NCBI GenBank assembly: GCA_017534365.1
Contig: JAFWCS010000462.1
Span: forward strand, 1 to 15,922
DNA length: 15,922 bases
Direction: 5' to 3'
Origin: Clostridia bacterium
GTDB lineage: Bacteria; Bacillota; Clostridia; Oscillospirales; Acutalibacteraceae
The position numbers and the translations under genes were made by a program. Positions 8,801-13,733 of the stretch are shown here, piece by piece (the first letter of the stretch is position 1; each line of letters starts with the position of its first letter). A model generated the notes under the pieces. That model searched no databases, was not told where the DNA came from, and was given only the letters and a program-made list of their open reading frames with translations.

Positions 8801-9341
8801 CGCGCTGCTGCCCTATCTCGGCGTGGATCTGGTCGTGCAGGGGCATGATCACGTCTATCTGCGCACCGACGCGATGAACGCCAACGCCGTCGTGCCCTGC
8901 AGGACCGGCGAGATCACCTATCAAGGCGAAACCTACGACGCGAAATTCGATCCCAAAGGCACCGTTTACTCCATCTGCGGCACGGCCGGCGTCAAGGTCT
9001 ACAACACGAAGGACGCCGCTGCGACGGATAAACTCTTCCCGCGCGCGGAGAAGATCATTGACAGCGACAAATCCATGTTCGCTTCCGTGACCGTTGACGG
9101 CGACACGCTGTATTACAACGCCTACCAGGTGGCGGACGGCCAGGCCGAGCGCGTGGACAACTTCGCGATCGTCAAGAGCGAGCCGGGCAAAGCCCCCGCC
9201 GACAGCGCCGGGGCCCTGGGCGGCCTGTTTGCAAAGCTGCTTTCCAAGCTCAACATCAAATACACCTGGAAGCTGCTCCATGCCGTGCTCGGCATTTTCG
9301 GCAAGGTGGTGCAGCTGCTCCGCCTGCCGCTGGGCAACTGA
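5850..9341 (+). CDS. Large secreted protein with two metallophosphatase domains
   Basis: 1163 residues with a Sec signal peptide (1-30, probable cut after ASA). Domain 1 (about 33-330) is calcineurin-like, with all metal ligands visible: SDVH (42, 44), GD (100), GNHD (134-136), QHH (252-253) and GHLH (293, 295). A mostly helical region of unknown role (about 370-670) follows. Residues about 688-805 resemble the fibronectin-like N-terminal domain of purple acid phosphatases. Domain 2 (about 812-1050) repeats the full signature: Asp820, GDQ (854), GNHE (886-888), LHK (His961) and GHDH (999, 1001). The last 40 residues are a basic amphipathic tail without an LPXTG sorting signal. Likely an extracellular phosphomonoesterase or phosphodiesterase; substrates unknown. 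A GGAGGAAAGG site precedes the ATG, 16 nt after the GH3 stop. Confidence 0.9.
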   Translation: MKKTSLWIKAISVVLALSLVLAAIPMMASADDASVRFGLLSDVHYYPNSLKGDRGAAYQEFTRLKGKEYNENNSILANALDGFERKAAEDGLDFVLLPGDLTKDGELEGHKELAAKLEAFEEKTGVPVYVILGNHDVNNSDACTFENGVKEPAAKTGPEQFREVYQNLGYGEALATFTPKPGNKGGMLSYTADLGEQYRLIAVDSNEYSVDNGAKTEEHMTDGRVGDDLLAWIVEQADQAVAEGKTIIFMQHHNLVPHMDIEEATFWAFVTEDWQRIADTYADHGIHYVFTGHLHASDTSSYINDNGEEITDVLTPTLTGYPNFFRIVDFSTEGGEVTMDLHNYDIDEYQPVVSDSGFVYEKPYRLTASYGQTFGESPEDPNIEGFIMNMITLLVGNIFREIQETGGLIKYLSYKGVDLESIIQNAIGTNGLAIGDFNILTVSGNVMNFLNDLGAQVDEVYINHPDETFAKLQKLIHELLEFKVSTYPATYVTDMLGAEVEADGCTLGEFATTALLAYYGGDEDLIGNYPFVKDTLDGVDSGKSAEAFFNLLRKVLINELVEDELLANLHLNLDALFPAGGAFFILGKVLQGVLNAFLGGDNSFSNAIDTILGLPVVPEGYGSIDEIIDTLLVNEYLTPSQFESWGGTIAWMVGSLVTDDNPYEVFDNNITVTYAGAVEAPATRENYRLPSNLNMTLGDDSATAVTVTWLTKYSLTNSDIELVPYSEQPRFTGEATVDSRISAKSEKVKRSYPGADLGIIGLLDYTTDYCKHTVTLTGLQPGEKYSFRVGDAERGWWSEAGKIETATGGSDAFTFLTITDPQAQRESHYETYAGVMEAAQALYPDAKFVVSAGDQVDLGTHMKHWQYFFNSTDAFLRMPFMPTTGNHEKKGAVLPDQFALPNLPAQDTETGAYYSYDYNGVHFAVLNTNDDEDNKLGDAQINWLIDDIRNAKADWKVLVLHKALYSNGSHYDDKEVVGFRNQLSALLPYLGVDLVVQGHDHVYLRTDAMNANAVVPCRTGEITYQGETYDAKFDPKGTVYSICGTAGVKVYNTKDAAATDKLFPRAEKIIDSDKSMFASVTVDGDTLYYNAYQVADGQAERVDNFAIVKSEPGKAPADSAGALGGLFAKLLSKLNIKYTWKLLHAVLGIFGKVVQLLRLPLGN

Positions 9342-9360
9342 ATCCAAAAACCCGTTTTCG

Positions 9361-9387
9361 GCCCGGCAGGTCTTGTGCCTGCCGGGC
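9361..9387 (+). terminator. Hairpin terminator after the metallophosphatase gene
   Basis: A perfect 10-bp GC-rich stem GCCCGGCAGG (9361-9370) / CCTGCCGGGC (9378-9387) with a 7-nt loop sits 19 nt after the stop. The following TGCGTTT is only a weak T run, so termination may be partial or factor-assisted. It closes the rmuC-GH3-phosphatase unit. Confidence 0.75.
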
Positions 9388-9456
9388 TGCGTTTCCACAA
9401 CATCTATACATGATAAAAGATTTTTAAAAAACAGTGCGCAAAAATGAAAAAAGAGC

Positions 9457-9485
9457 TTGACGGCGGGGGCTTTCTGTGGTATGAT
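9457..9485 (+). promoter_or_regulatory. Promoter of the rpmG-secE-nusG cluster
   Basis: TTGACG (9457-9462), exactly 17 nt, then TATGAT (9480-9485), with TGG just before the -10 (extended -10). Predicted start is near 9492, immediately before the first leader stem. It resembles the rplJ promoter at 12080-12108. Confidence 0.85.
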
Positions 9486-9491
9486 ATCTCT

Positions 9492-9618
9492 ACCTCTGCA
9501 AGAGGGTTCTTTTTTTGCGCCCTGTTTTAGCATGATGCAGAGGGAGGCCTGAGACCCGCCGCGTTACCTGATAGACCCGGCGCGGGCTCAAAAATTCCAA
9601 AAAATGGAGGTGCCGCAA
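9492..9618 (+). promoter_or_regulatory. Structured 5' leader of rpmG, candidate attenuator
   Basis: About 127 nt of untranslated leader. CCTCT (9493-9497) can pair with AGAGG (9501-9505) in a small hairpin followed by seven Ts (9510-9516), terminator-like but weak. The overlapping CCTCTGC (9493-9499) can instead pair with GCAGAGG (9537-9543), which would dissolve that hairpin. Further down, GAG-A-CCCGC (9551-9559) pairs with GCGGGCTC (9582-9589) in an 8-bp stem with one bulge. The ribosome binding site GGAGG lies at 9606-9610. Pairings are seen in the sequence; a regulatory role is inference, and I do not recognise a named family. Confidence 0.5.
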
Positions 9619-9783
9619 ATGGCTGCTAACGGTAAAAGAGTGAAGATCACTCTTTCCTGCACCGAATGCAAACAGCGTAACTACAACACGATGAAAAACA
9701 AGCAGAACACGCCTGACCGTCTGGAAATGAACAAGTACTGCCGTTTCTGCAGGAAGCACACGGTCCACAAAGAGACGAAGTAA
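9619..9783 (+). CDS. rpmG: 50S ribosomal protein L33 (bL33), zinc-binding form
   Basis: 54 residues, the normal length. [20 protein letters not shown] and a C-terminal [15 protein letters not shown] are classic L33. Two CxxC pairs (Cys14/17 and Cys41/44) make it the zinc-ribbon (C+) form; bacteria often have a second cysteine-free copy used under zinc limitation, which is not in this window. TGGAGG precedes the ATG by 8 nt. It is first in the rpmG-secE-nusG order usual in Firmicutes, 18 nt ahead of secE. Confidence 0.95.
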   Translation: MAANGKRVKITLSCTECKQRNYNTMKNKQNTPDRLEMNKYCRFCRKHTVHKETK

Positions 9784-9801
9784 GGCAGGGAGGAACAACC
9801 G

Positions 9802-10185
9802 ATGGCAAAGAAAGAAATTTCCCAAGCTGCAGAAAAGGTTGCCGCCGCCGAAAAGAAAAAGGATAAGAAGCCTGCCAATCCGAATGGCAACTGGTTCCAG
9901 CGTGCCGGCAAGGCAATCAAAAAGTTCTGCAAGGATCTCAAGGGCGAGATCAAAAAGATCATCTGGCCCGACGGCAAGACTGTTTTCAAATCCACGCTTG
10001 TCGTTCTCGCGGTCGTCGCCGCTTGCGCGATTGTGATCTTCGGCGTGGATCAGCTCCTCGCCTGGCTGATCTCTCTGCTCAAGCTCGCTGCCGAACACGT
10101 CGCGTCCTCCGGCGCTGACGAAGAGACCACGGCGGCTGCAGCAACTGCCGGATTGATCGGACTGCGCAGTTTCTTCCTCGGCTGA
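9802..10185 (+). CDS. secE: Preprotein translocase subunit SecE, with long C-terminal tail
   Basis: 127 residues. A Lys/Ala-rich hydrophilic N-terminus (1-30) precedes the conserved SecE core: an amphipathic helix (WFQRAGKAIKKFCKDLKGEIKKI, 31-53), the WP motif (55-56) and a single transmembrane helix (about 64-92). SecE clamps SecY in the membrane translocon. The family in Firmicutes commonly ends soon after the transmembrane helix. Here about 35 further residues follow (93-127), including an acidic Thr/Ala stretch and a short hydrophobic end GLIGLRSFFLG, which is unusual. GGGAGGA precedes the ATG. The nusG start lies 16 nt downstream, as in most bacteria. Confidence 0.92.
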   Translation: MAKKEISQAAEKVAAAEKKKDKKPANPNGNWFQRAGKAIKKFCKDLKGEIKKIIWPDGKTVFKSTLVVLAVVAACAIVIFGVDQLLAWLISLLKLAAEHVASSGADEETTAAAATAGLIGLRSFFLG

Positions 10186-10201
10186 CGCGGAGGGAGTTCA
10201 G

Positions 10202-10747
10202 ATGGCGCAGGATGCGAGATGGTATGTCGTCCATACCTATTCCGGTTATGAAAACAAGGTAGCCACCAACATCGAAAAACAGGTGGAAAACCGCAAAATG
10301 CAGGATCAGATCCTCGAGGTGAAGATCCCGACGGAGATCGTCGTGGACGCCGAAACCAAAAAGGAAAAAGAGCGCCTGCTCTTCCCCGGCTACGTCCTCG
10401 TGAAGGTCGTCGTTTATTCCGATGAGAATAACCGCCCCAAGATGAGCGACGAATGCTGGCTGCTGATCCGCAACACCAGAGGCGTGACGGGCTTTGTCGG
10501 CCCCGAAAACAAAGCGATCCCTCTGACCGACGAAGAGGTTATCAGGCTCGGCGTCGAACAGAAAGTCGTGGAGGTTTCCTACGCGGTGGGCGATACGGTC
10601 GAGATCATCGACGGCCCGCTCGAGAGCTTCACCGGGATCGTGGAGTCCATTGACCTGGAAAACAGTCTGGTCAAGGTCTCCGTCACTCTCTTCGGCAAAA
10701 ACACCACCGCCGAGCTCGAGCTCGATCAGGTGGAGCTTGCCGAATAA
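10202..10747 (+). CDS. nusG: Transcription termination/antitermination protein NusG
   Basis: 181 residues, standard size. The NGN domain (about 5-110) starts with the signature WYVVHTYSGYENKV and contains FPGYVLVK (61-68) and TRGVTGFVG (92-100). The KOW domain (about 127-157) carries YAVGDTVEIIDGPLESFTGIV. NusG binds RNA polymerase to modulate pausing and elongation, and couples to ribosomes or Rho in many bacteria. GGAGGGAG lies just upstream of the ATG, and the 16-nt gap from secE supports co-transcription. Confidence 0.97.
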   Translation: MAQDARWYVVHTYSGYENKVATNIEKQVENRKMQDQILEVKIPTEIVVDAETKKEKERLLFPGYVLVKVVVYSDENNRPKMSDECWLLIRNTRGVTGFVGPENKAIPLTDEEVIRLGVEQKVVEVSYAVGDTVEIIDGPLESFTGIVESIDLENSLVKVSVTLFGKNTTAELELDQVELAE

Positions 10748-10761
10748 CACACGGTCATTTG

Positions 10762-10815
10762 CGGGCGATTGCCCGTTCAAATTCGCGCCGGGAGGCGCGG
10801 CCGCAGCGATGCGGC
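10762..10815 (+). other. Three consecutive small hairpins after nusG
   Basis: CGGGC/GCCCG (10762-10766 and 10771-10775, loop GATT), CGCGCC/GGCGCG (10784-10789 and 10794-10799, loop GGGA) and GCCGC/GCGGC (10800-10804 and 10811-10815, 6-nt loop). None is followed by a T run, so they are not ordinary intrinsic terminators. They may be part of the rplK leader fold upstream of the L1-type motif, or processing sites. Confidence 0.5.
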
Positions 10816-10818
10816 TCC

Positions 10819-10857
10819 GTGGGAGGAGCAAAATCATGATGCTCCGCGACCAACCAC
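10819..10857 (+). promoter_or_regulatory. L1-type ribosomal protein binding motif ahead of rplK
   Basis: GTGG (10819-10822) pairs with CCAC (10854-10857). A 5' GA and a longer 3' GCGACCAA form an asymmetric internal loop, and GGAGCA (10825-10830) pairs with TGCTCC (10840-10845). GTGGGAGG with a distal ACCAC before rplK is the mRNA mimic of the L1 site on 23S rRNA that free L1 uses to repress the L11-L1 messenger. Assigned by motif recognition. GCTCC at 10814-10818 could compete for pairing with GGAGC at 10825-10829. Confidence 0.65.
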
Positions 10858-10876
10858 ATTTTAGGAGGTTAGAAAA

Positions 10877-11302
10877 ATGGCACAGAAAGTAGTCGGTTTA
10901 ATCAAACTGCAGATCCCCGCAGGCAAGGCCACGCCGGCCCCGCCCGTCGGTCCTGCCCTGGGTCAGCACGGCGTCAACATCATGGCCTTCACGAAGGAAT
11001 TCAATGAGCGCACGAAGAACGACATGGGTCTGATCATCCCCGTGGTGATCACCGTTTATGCTGACCGCACCTTCAGCTTCATCACCAAGACGCCCCCCGC
11101 CGCCGTTCTGATCAAGAAGGCCTGCGGCATCGAGAGCGGCTCCGGTGTTCCCAACAAGACCAAGGTTGCAACCATCTCGCGCGAGCAGATCCAGAAGATC
11201 GCTGAGACCAAGATGAAGGATCTCAACGCCGCTTCGATCGAATCCGCTATGAGCATGATCGCCGGCACTGCCCGCAGCATGGGCGTTGTCGTTGGCGATT
11301 GA
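10877..11302 (+). CDS. rplK: 50S ribosomal protein L11 (uL11)
   Basis: 141 residues, the canonical length. The N-terminal domain has [28 protein letters not shown] (residues about 11-38), the loop contacted by thiopeptides and release factors. The C-terminal RNA-binding domain includes [18 protein letters not shown] and the GTARSMGV end, all typical. L11 forms the GTPase-associated centre with the L10-L12 stalk encoded downstream. TTAGGAGGTT precedes the ATG. It is 57 nt upstream of rplA and shares its messenger. Confidence 0.97.
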   Translation: MAQKVVGLIKLQIPAGKATPAPPVGPALGQHGVNIMAFTKEFNERTKNDMGLIIPVVITVYADRTFSFITKTPPAAVLIKKACGIESGSGVPNKTKVATISREQIQKIAETKMKDLNAASIESAMSMIAGTARSMGVVVGD

Positions 11303-11312
11303 TTGTAAACCT

Positions 11313-11338
11313 GTGGGAGGAAAAATCCGATTTACCAC
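11313..11338 (+). promoter_or_regulatory. Second L1-type binding motif ahead of rplA
   Basis: GTGG (11313-11316) pairs with CCAC (11335-11338), with GA on the 5' side and GATTTA on the 3' side of the internal loop, and a short GGA/TCC inner stem (11319-11321 and 11326-11328) around AAAA. It shares GTGGGAGGA and the distal ACCAC with the motif before rplK, but its inner stem is shorter. It lies in the short rplK-rplA gap, 21 nt before the rplA start. Confidence 0.55.
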
Positions 11339-11359
11339 TGATTGGGAGGAAAAAACATT

Positions 11360-12064
11360 ATGAAACATGGTAAGAAATATAATGAAAGCGCCAAGCTGAT
11401 CGACAGAGCAACCCTCTATGATCCCGCCGACGCGCTTGCGCTGACGGTCAAGACCGCGAGCGCGAAGTTCGATGAGACCGTTGAAGTGCACGTCCGTCTG
11501 GGCGTGGACTCCCGCCATGCGGACCAGCAGGTGCGCGGCGCGGTCGTGCTGCCCAACGGCACCGGCCGTACCGTTCGCGTGGCCGTGTTCGGCAAGGGCG
11601 CGGACGCCGATGCAGCGACTGCCGCCGGTGCGGAAGTCGTCGGCGCTGAAGACCTTGTCGCCCGCGTGCAGGGCGAAGGCTTCATGGAGTTTGACGTGGC
11701 GATCGCCGCCCCCAACATGATGGGTCTGGTCGGCCGTCTCGGTAAGATCCTCGGCCCCCGCGGTCTGATGCCCAGCCCGAAGGCCGGCACCGTGACCCCC
11801 GACGTGGCGCGCGCCGTCACCGAGGCGAAGGCCGGTAAGATCGAGTACCGTCTCGACAAGACCAACATCATCCACTGCCCGATCGGCAAGGCGTCCTTCG
11901 GCGCCGAAAAGCTGCAGGCGAACTTCGACACCCTGCTTGACGCCATCATCAAGGCGAAGCCGGCTGCCGCGAAGGGTCAGTACATCCGCTCCTGCACGCT
12001 GGCCACCACGATGGGCCCTGGCGTGCGCGTGAACCCGGTCAAGATCGGCGCCGCGGCGGAATAA
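11360..12064 (+). CDS. rplA: 50S ribosomal protein L1 (uL1)
   Basis: 234 residues, as expected. It starts [26 protein letters not shown] and has the family core with [55 protein letters not shown] at about residues 119-145, and the C-terminal [11 protein letters not shown]1 binds helix 76-78 of 23S rRNA at the E-site stalk and often represses its own operon by binding the messenger. The frame is open to an ATG at 11342, but the ATG at 11360 is chosen because GGGAGGA sits 9 nt upstream and it begins at the conserved N-terminus. Confidence 0.96.
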   Translation: MKHGKKYNESAKLIDRATLYDPADALALTVKTASAKFDETVEVHVRLGVDSRHADQQVRGAVVLPNGTGRTVRVAVFGKGADADAATAAGAEVVGAEDLVARVQGEGFMEFDVAIAAPNMMGLVGRLGKILGPRGLMPSPKAGTVTPDVARAVTEAKAGKIEYRLDKTNIIHCPIGKASFGAEKLQANFDTLLDAIIKAKPAAAKGQYIRSCTLATTMGPGVRVNPVKIGAAAE

Positions 12065-12079
12065 TTTTTTCAAAAAAGC

Positions 12080-12108
12080 TTGACACACGGAAATTTGTGT
12101 GTTATGAT
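12080..12108 (+). promoter_or_regulatory. Promoter of rplJ-rplL
   Basis: Consensus TTGACA (12080-12085), 17 nt, TATGAT (12103-12108). The spacer contains a perfect inverted repeat ACACAC (12083-12088) / GTGTGT (12097-12102) with 8 nt between, overlapping the -35 box. No terminator separates it from rplA, so read-through from upstream may add to this promoter. Confidence 0.85.
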
Positions 12109-12114
12109 AGCTGA

Positions 12115-12285
12115 GCTGTTCTTTTTAAGACAGCAGGTGCAGTATGCATAATGGTTTTGACCGCCTGCCGAGAAAGGATGGGGAATGACAGTTGTGTCTT
12201 TCTGCCCTTTCTGCGGTTTGCGGAAAGGGCTTTTTGTTTGCTGCATTTCAGGTTCGAACAAATACCAACGGAGGTGAAACCCTAC
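12115..12285 (+). promoter_or_regulatory. L10-type ribosomal leader with transcription attenuator
   Basis: About 170 nt between the promoter and rplJ. It ends in a terminator hairpin GCCCTTTCTG (12204-12213) / CGGAAAGGGC (12221-12230), 7-nt loop, then TTTTTGTTT. Upstream, CCG-A-GAAAGG (12168-12177) can pair with CCTTTC-TG-CGG (12206-12216), an antiterminator that excludes the terminator stem. Position, length and architecture match the Firmicute L10 leader family, where excess L10-L12 complex binds the leader and promotes termination. Family assignment rests on context and structure, not a covariance search. Confidence 0.75.
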
Positions 12286-12858
12286 ATGCCCAGCGCTAAA
12301 GTTTTAGAGCAAAAGAAGCAGATCGTTGCCGATCTGACCGATAAGCTGCAAAATTCCGTCGCCGGTGTAGTCGTTGACTACAAAGGCATCAACGTTGCGG
12401 ACGACACCGTTCTGCGCAAGGATCTGCGTGAAGCGGGCGTCAAATACGCCGTTGTGAAGAATACGCTGCTCGGTCTCGCGGCAAAGAACGCCGGTCTGGA
12501 TGATCTGTGCAAGGTGCTTGAGGGGACGACCGCGATCGCGATCAGCCCTGAGGATCACACCGCTGCCGCGCGCATCCTCTCCAAGTTCGCCGACACCTAC
12601 AAGAACTTCTCTGTGAAGAGCGGTTATCTGGATGGCGCCGTCGTCGATCTGCCCACCATTGATGCGCTTGCAAAGCTGCCGACCAGAGAGATCCTGCTCG
12701 CAACCGTTTGCAACGCGTTCAACGCACCCATCGCATCCTTCGCCCGCGCGATCCAGGCGATCGTCGATCAGGGCGGCGCAGCCCCCAAGGCTGACGCTGA
12801 AGCCGCGCCCGAGGCCGCTCCCGAAGCTGCCCCCGAGGCTGCGCCCGCAGAAGCATAA
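12286..12858 (+). CDS. rplJ: 50S ribosomal protein L10 (uL10), with Ala/Pro/Glu tail
   Basis: 190 residues. MPSAKVLEQKKQIVADLTDKL and VVVDYKGINVADDTVLRKDLREAGVKYAVVKNTLL are typical L10. The C-terminal part (about 135-165) is the helix that docks L12 dimers. Residues 164-190 are an added tail of EAAP repeats, encoded by four imperfect 12-nt units. L10 forms the base of the stalk and, with L12, controls its own leader. The frame is open back to 12151, but the ATG at 12286 has ACGGAGGTGA 11 nt ahead and lies after the leader terminator, which settles the start. Confidence 0.96.
   Translation: MPSAKVLEQKKQIVADLTDKLQNSVAGVVVDYKGINVADDTVLRKDLREAGVKYAVVKNTLLGLAAKNAGLDDLCKVLEGTTAIAISPEDHTAAARILSKFADTYKNFSVKSGYLDGAVVDLPTIDALAKLPTREILLATVCNAFNAPIASFARAIQAIVDQGGAAPKADAEAAPEAAPEAAPEAAPAEA
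12799..12846 (+). repeat. Four imperfect 12-bp tandem units encoding EAAP in rplJ
   Basis: GARGCYGCNCCC-like units at 12799-12810, 12811-12822, 12823-12834 and 12835-12846, each giving Glu-Ala-Ala-Pro. Differences are almost all at third codon positions, so the peptide is conserved while the DNA has drifted. Confidence 0.7.
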
Positions 12859-12898
12859 GAAACTGAAACAAATCTATTAAAAATTGGAGGAAATCATT

Positions 12899-13279
12899 AT
12901 GGCATCCGAAAAGATCACTGCGATCATCGAGGAACTGAAGGTTCTCACCGTTCTTGAGCTGAGCGAGCTTGTGCACGCTGTTGAGGAAGAATTCGGCGTT
13001 TCCGCCGCTGCCGCTGTTGCTGTTGCTGCTCCCGCAGACGCCGGCGCTGCTGCTGCCGAAGAGAAGACCGAGTTCGACGTGGTTCTTGCCGCGATCGATC
13101 CCGCGAACAAGATCAAGACCATCAAGGTCGTCCGCGAGCTGACCGGTCTGGGTCTGGCCGAGGCGAAGGCTGTTGTTGACGGCGCGCCCAAGACCCTCAA
13201 GGAAGCCCTTTCCAAGGACGATGCGGAAGCCGCCAAGGCGAAGCTGGAAGAAGTCGGCGCGAAGGTCGAGCTGAAATAA
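12899..13279 (+). CDS. rplL: 50S ribosomal protein L7/L12 (bL12)
   Basis: 126 residues, normal size. The N-terminal dimerisation domain (about 1-35, [29 protein letters not shown]) is followed by an Ala-rich hinge (36-57). The C-terminal factor-binding domain (about 58-126) has [40 protein letters not shown], with the conserved KxxVVRxxTGLGLKEAK-type helices. It recruits translational GTPases to the ribosome. GGAGG lies 8 nt before the chosen ATG; an upstream in-frame ATG at 12884 overlaps this site and is rejected. It lies 40 nt after rplJ and is the last gene before a strong terminator. Confidence 0.97.
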   Translation: MASEKITAIIEELKVLTVLELSELVHAVEEEFGVSAAAAVAVAAPADAGAAAAEEKTEFDVVLAAIDPANKIKTIKVVRELTGLGLAEAKAVVDGAPKTLKEALSKDDAEAAKAKLEEVGAKVELK

Positions 13280-13302
13280 TTCCAACCGCAGAGCGAATGA
13301 TG

Positions 13303-13333
13303 ACAGCCGTGAGGAATCCTCGCGGCTGTTTTT
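13303..13333 (+). terminator. Intrinsic terminator after rplL
   Basis: A 12-bp stem (13303-13314 with 13318-13329, one G-T pair) with a 3-nt loop is followed by TTTTT. An outer GCGAA (13293-13297) can extend it by pairing with TTCGC downstream. Strong enough to end the ribosomal protein messenger. Confidence 0.9.
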
Positions 13334-13343
13334 CGCTTCTTTT

Positions 13344-13645
13344 TGCAGGAAAGATGCATATTGCCTGCATTTTTTGCAAAAATCCATGCATTTTGCACGG
13401 ATTCCACAGAAAAAACGCCTGTTTTCGGCTGCATTTCATTCATTTTTATACAATTTTTTTATTGTAATTATAATAATATAGGATTAAAATAAGATAGTAA
13501 AAAAACAGCACCGCATCCTGCAGATATGCGGCATGTGCAGCGGCTTTTTCGTCAGATTGCATCCGGTTTTCGCAGAAAGGCTCCGGTCTTGTGGGGAAGA
13601 CGGCTGCAATCGGGCGAAATAAAATTGCAGCGCCGCTGTTCTGCA
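13344..13645. repeat. TGCA-rich control region upstream of gdhA
   Basis: This 454-bp gap (13280-13733) has no credible gene. TGCA occurs 13 times, at 13344, 13355, 13366, 13375, 13387, 13394, 13430, 13519, 13536, 13558, 13605, 13626 and 13642, against about one expected in 300 bp. Several form larger inverted repeats: TGCAAAA (13375-13381) / TTTTGCA (13391-13397), and TGCAGG (13344-13349) / CCTGCA (13364-13369). The first seven lie upstream of the AT-rich promoter, the other six in the presumed leader. Role unknown. Confidence 0.6.
13446..13490 (+). promoter_or_regulatory. AT-rich promoter region of gdhA
   Basis: Two overlapping candidates: TTATAC (13446-13451) - 17 - TATAAT (13469-13474, perfect -10, poor -35) and TTGTAA (13462-13467) - 17 - TAAAAT (13485-13490). 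An inverted repeat TACAAT (13449-13454) / ATTGTA (13461-13466) around six Ts overlaps them and could be an operator. Which promoter is used cannot be told; either leaves a leader of about 235-250 nt. Confidence 0.5.
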
Positions 13646-13733
13646 TTGTGCGTTGCTGTCTGAGCGTTTTCACCCGGAAAGCGCTCTGCGCCGTTCAAAA
13701 ACAGGCGCGAAAAAAACAGAAGGAGTGATCCCC
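13500..13733 (+). promoter_or_regulatory. Long structured 5' leader of gdhA
   Basis: Two clear stem-loops: CCGCAT (13511-13516) / ATGCGG (13526-13531) with a 9-nt loop, and GCTGCAAT (13603-13610) / ATTGCAGC (13624-13631) with a 13-nt loop. A GCAGCGGC followed by TTTTT (13537-13549) lacks a strong adjacent partner but could pair 7 of 8 with GCCGCTGT near 13633. I do not recognise a known riboswitch. AAGGAG near 13720 serves gdhA. Confidence 0.4.

Noticed and set aside
5799..9533. Very long minus-strand open frames opposite the phosphatase (1244 codons), the GH3 gene, rmuC, rplA and gdhA
   Set aside because: They are antisense shadows of GC-rich genes that avoid TTA, CTA and TCA codons. The plus-strand frames have clear family motifs and ribosome binding sites; the antisense products look like low-complexity Val/Ala/Arg/His mixtures.
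9342..9618. A tRNA gene (often found near rpmG-secE) or other named RNA
   Set aside because: No cloverleaf with a GTTCRANNC T-arm could be traced; only the terminator, promoter and leader pairings are supported.
12065..12078. TTTTTTCAAAAAA after rplA as a terminator
   Set aside because: An AT-only arm of six pairs with a one-base loop cannot form a stable terminator hairpin.
13500..13733. A known glutamine or other riboswitch in the gdhA leader
   Set aside because: I could not match the conserved cores I know; only simple stems are visible, so it is reported as an unassigned leader.
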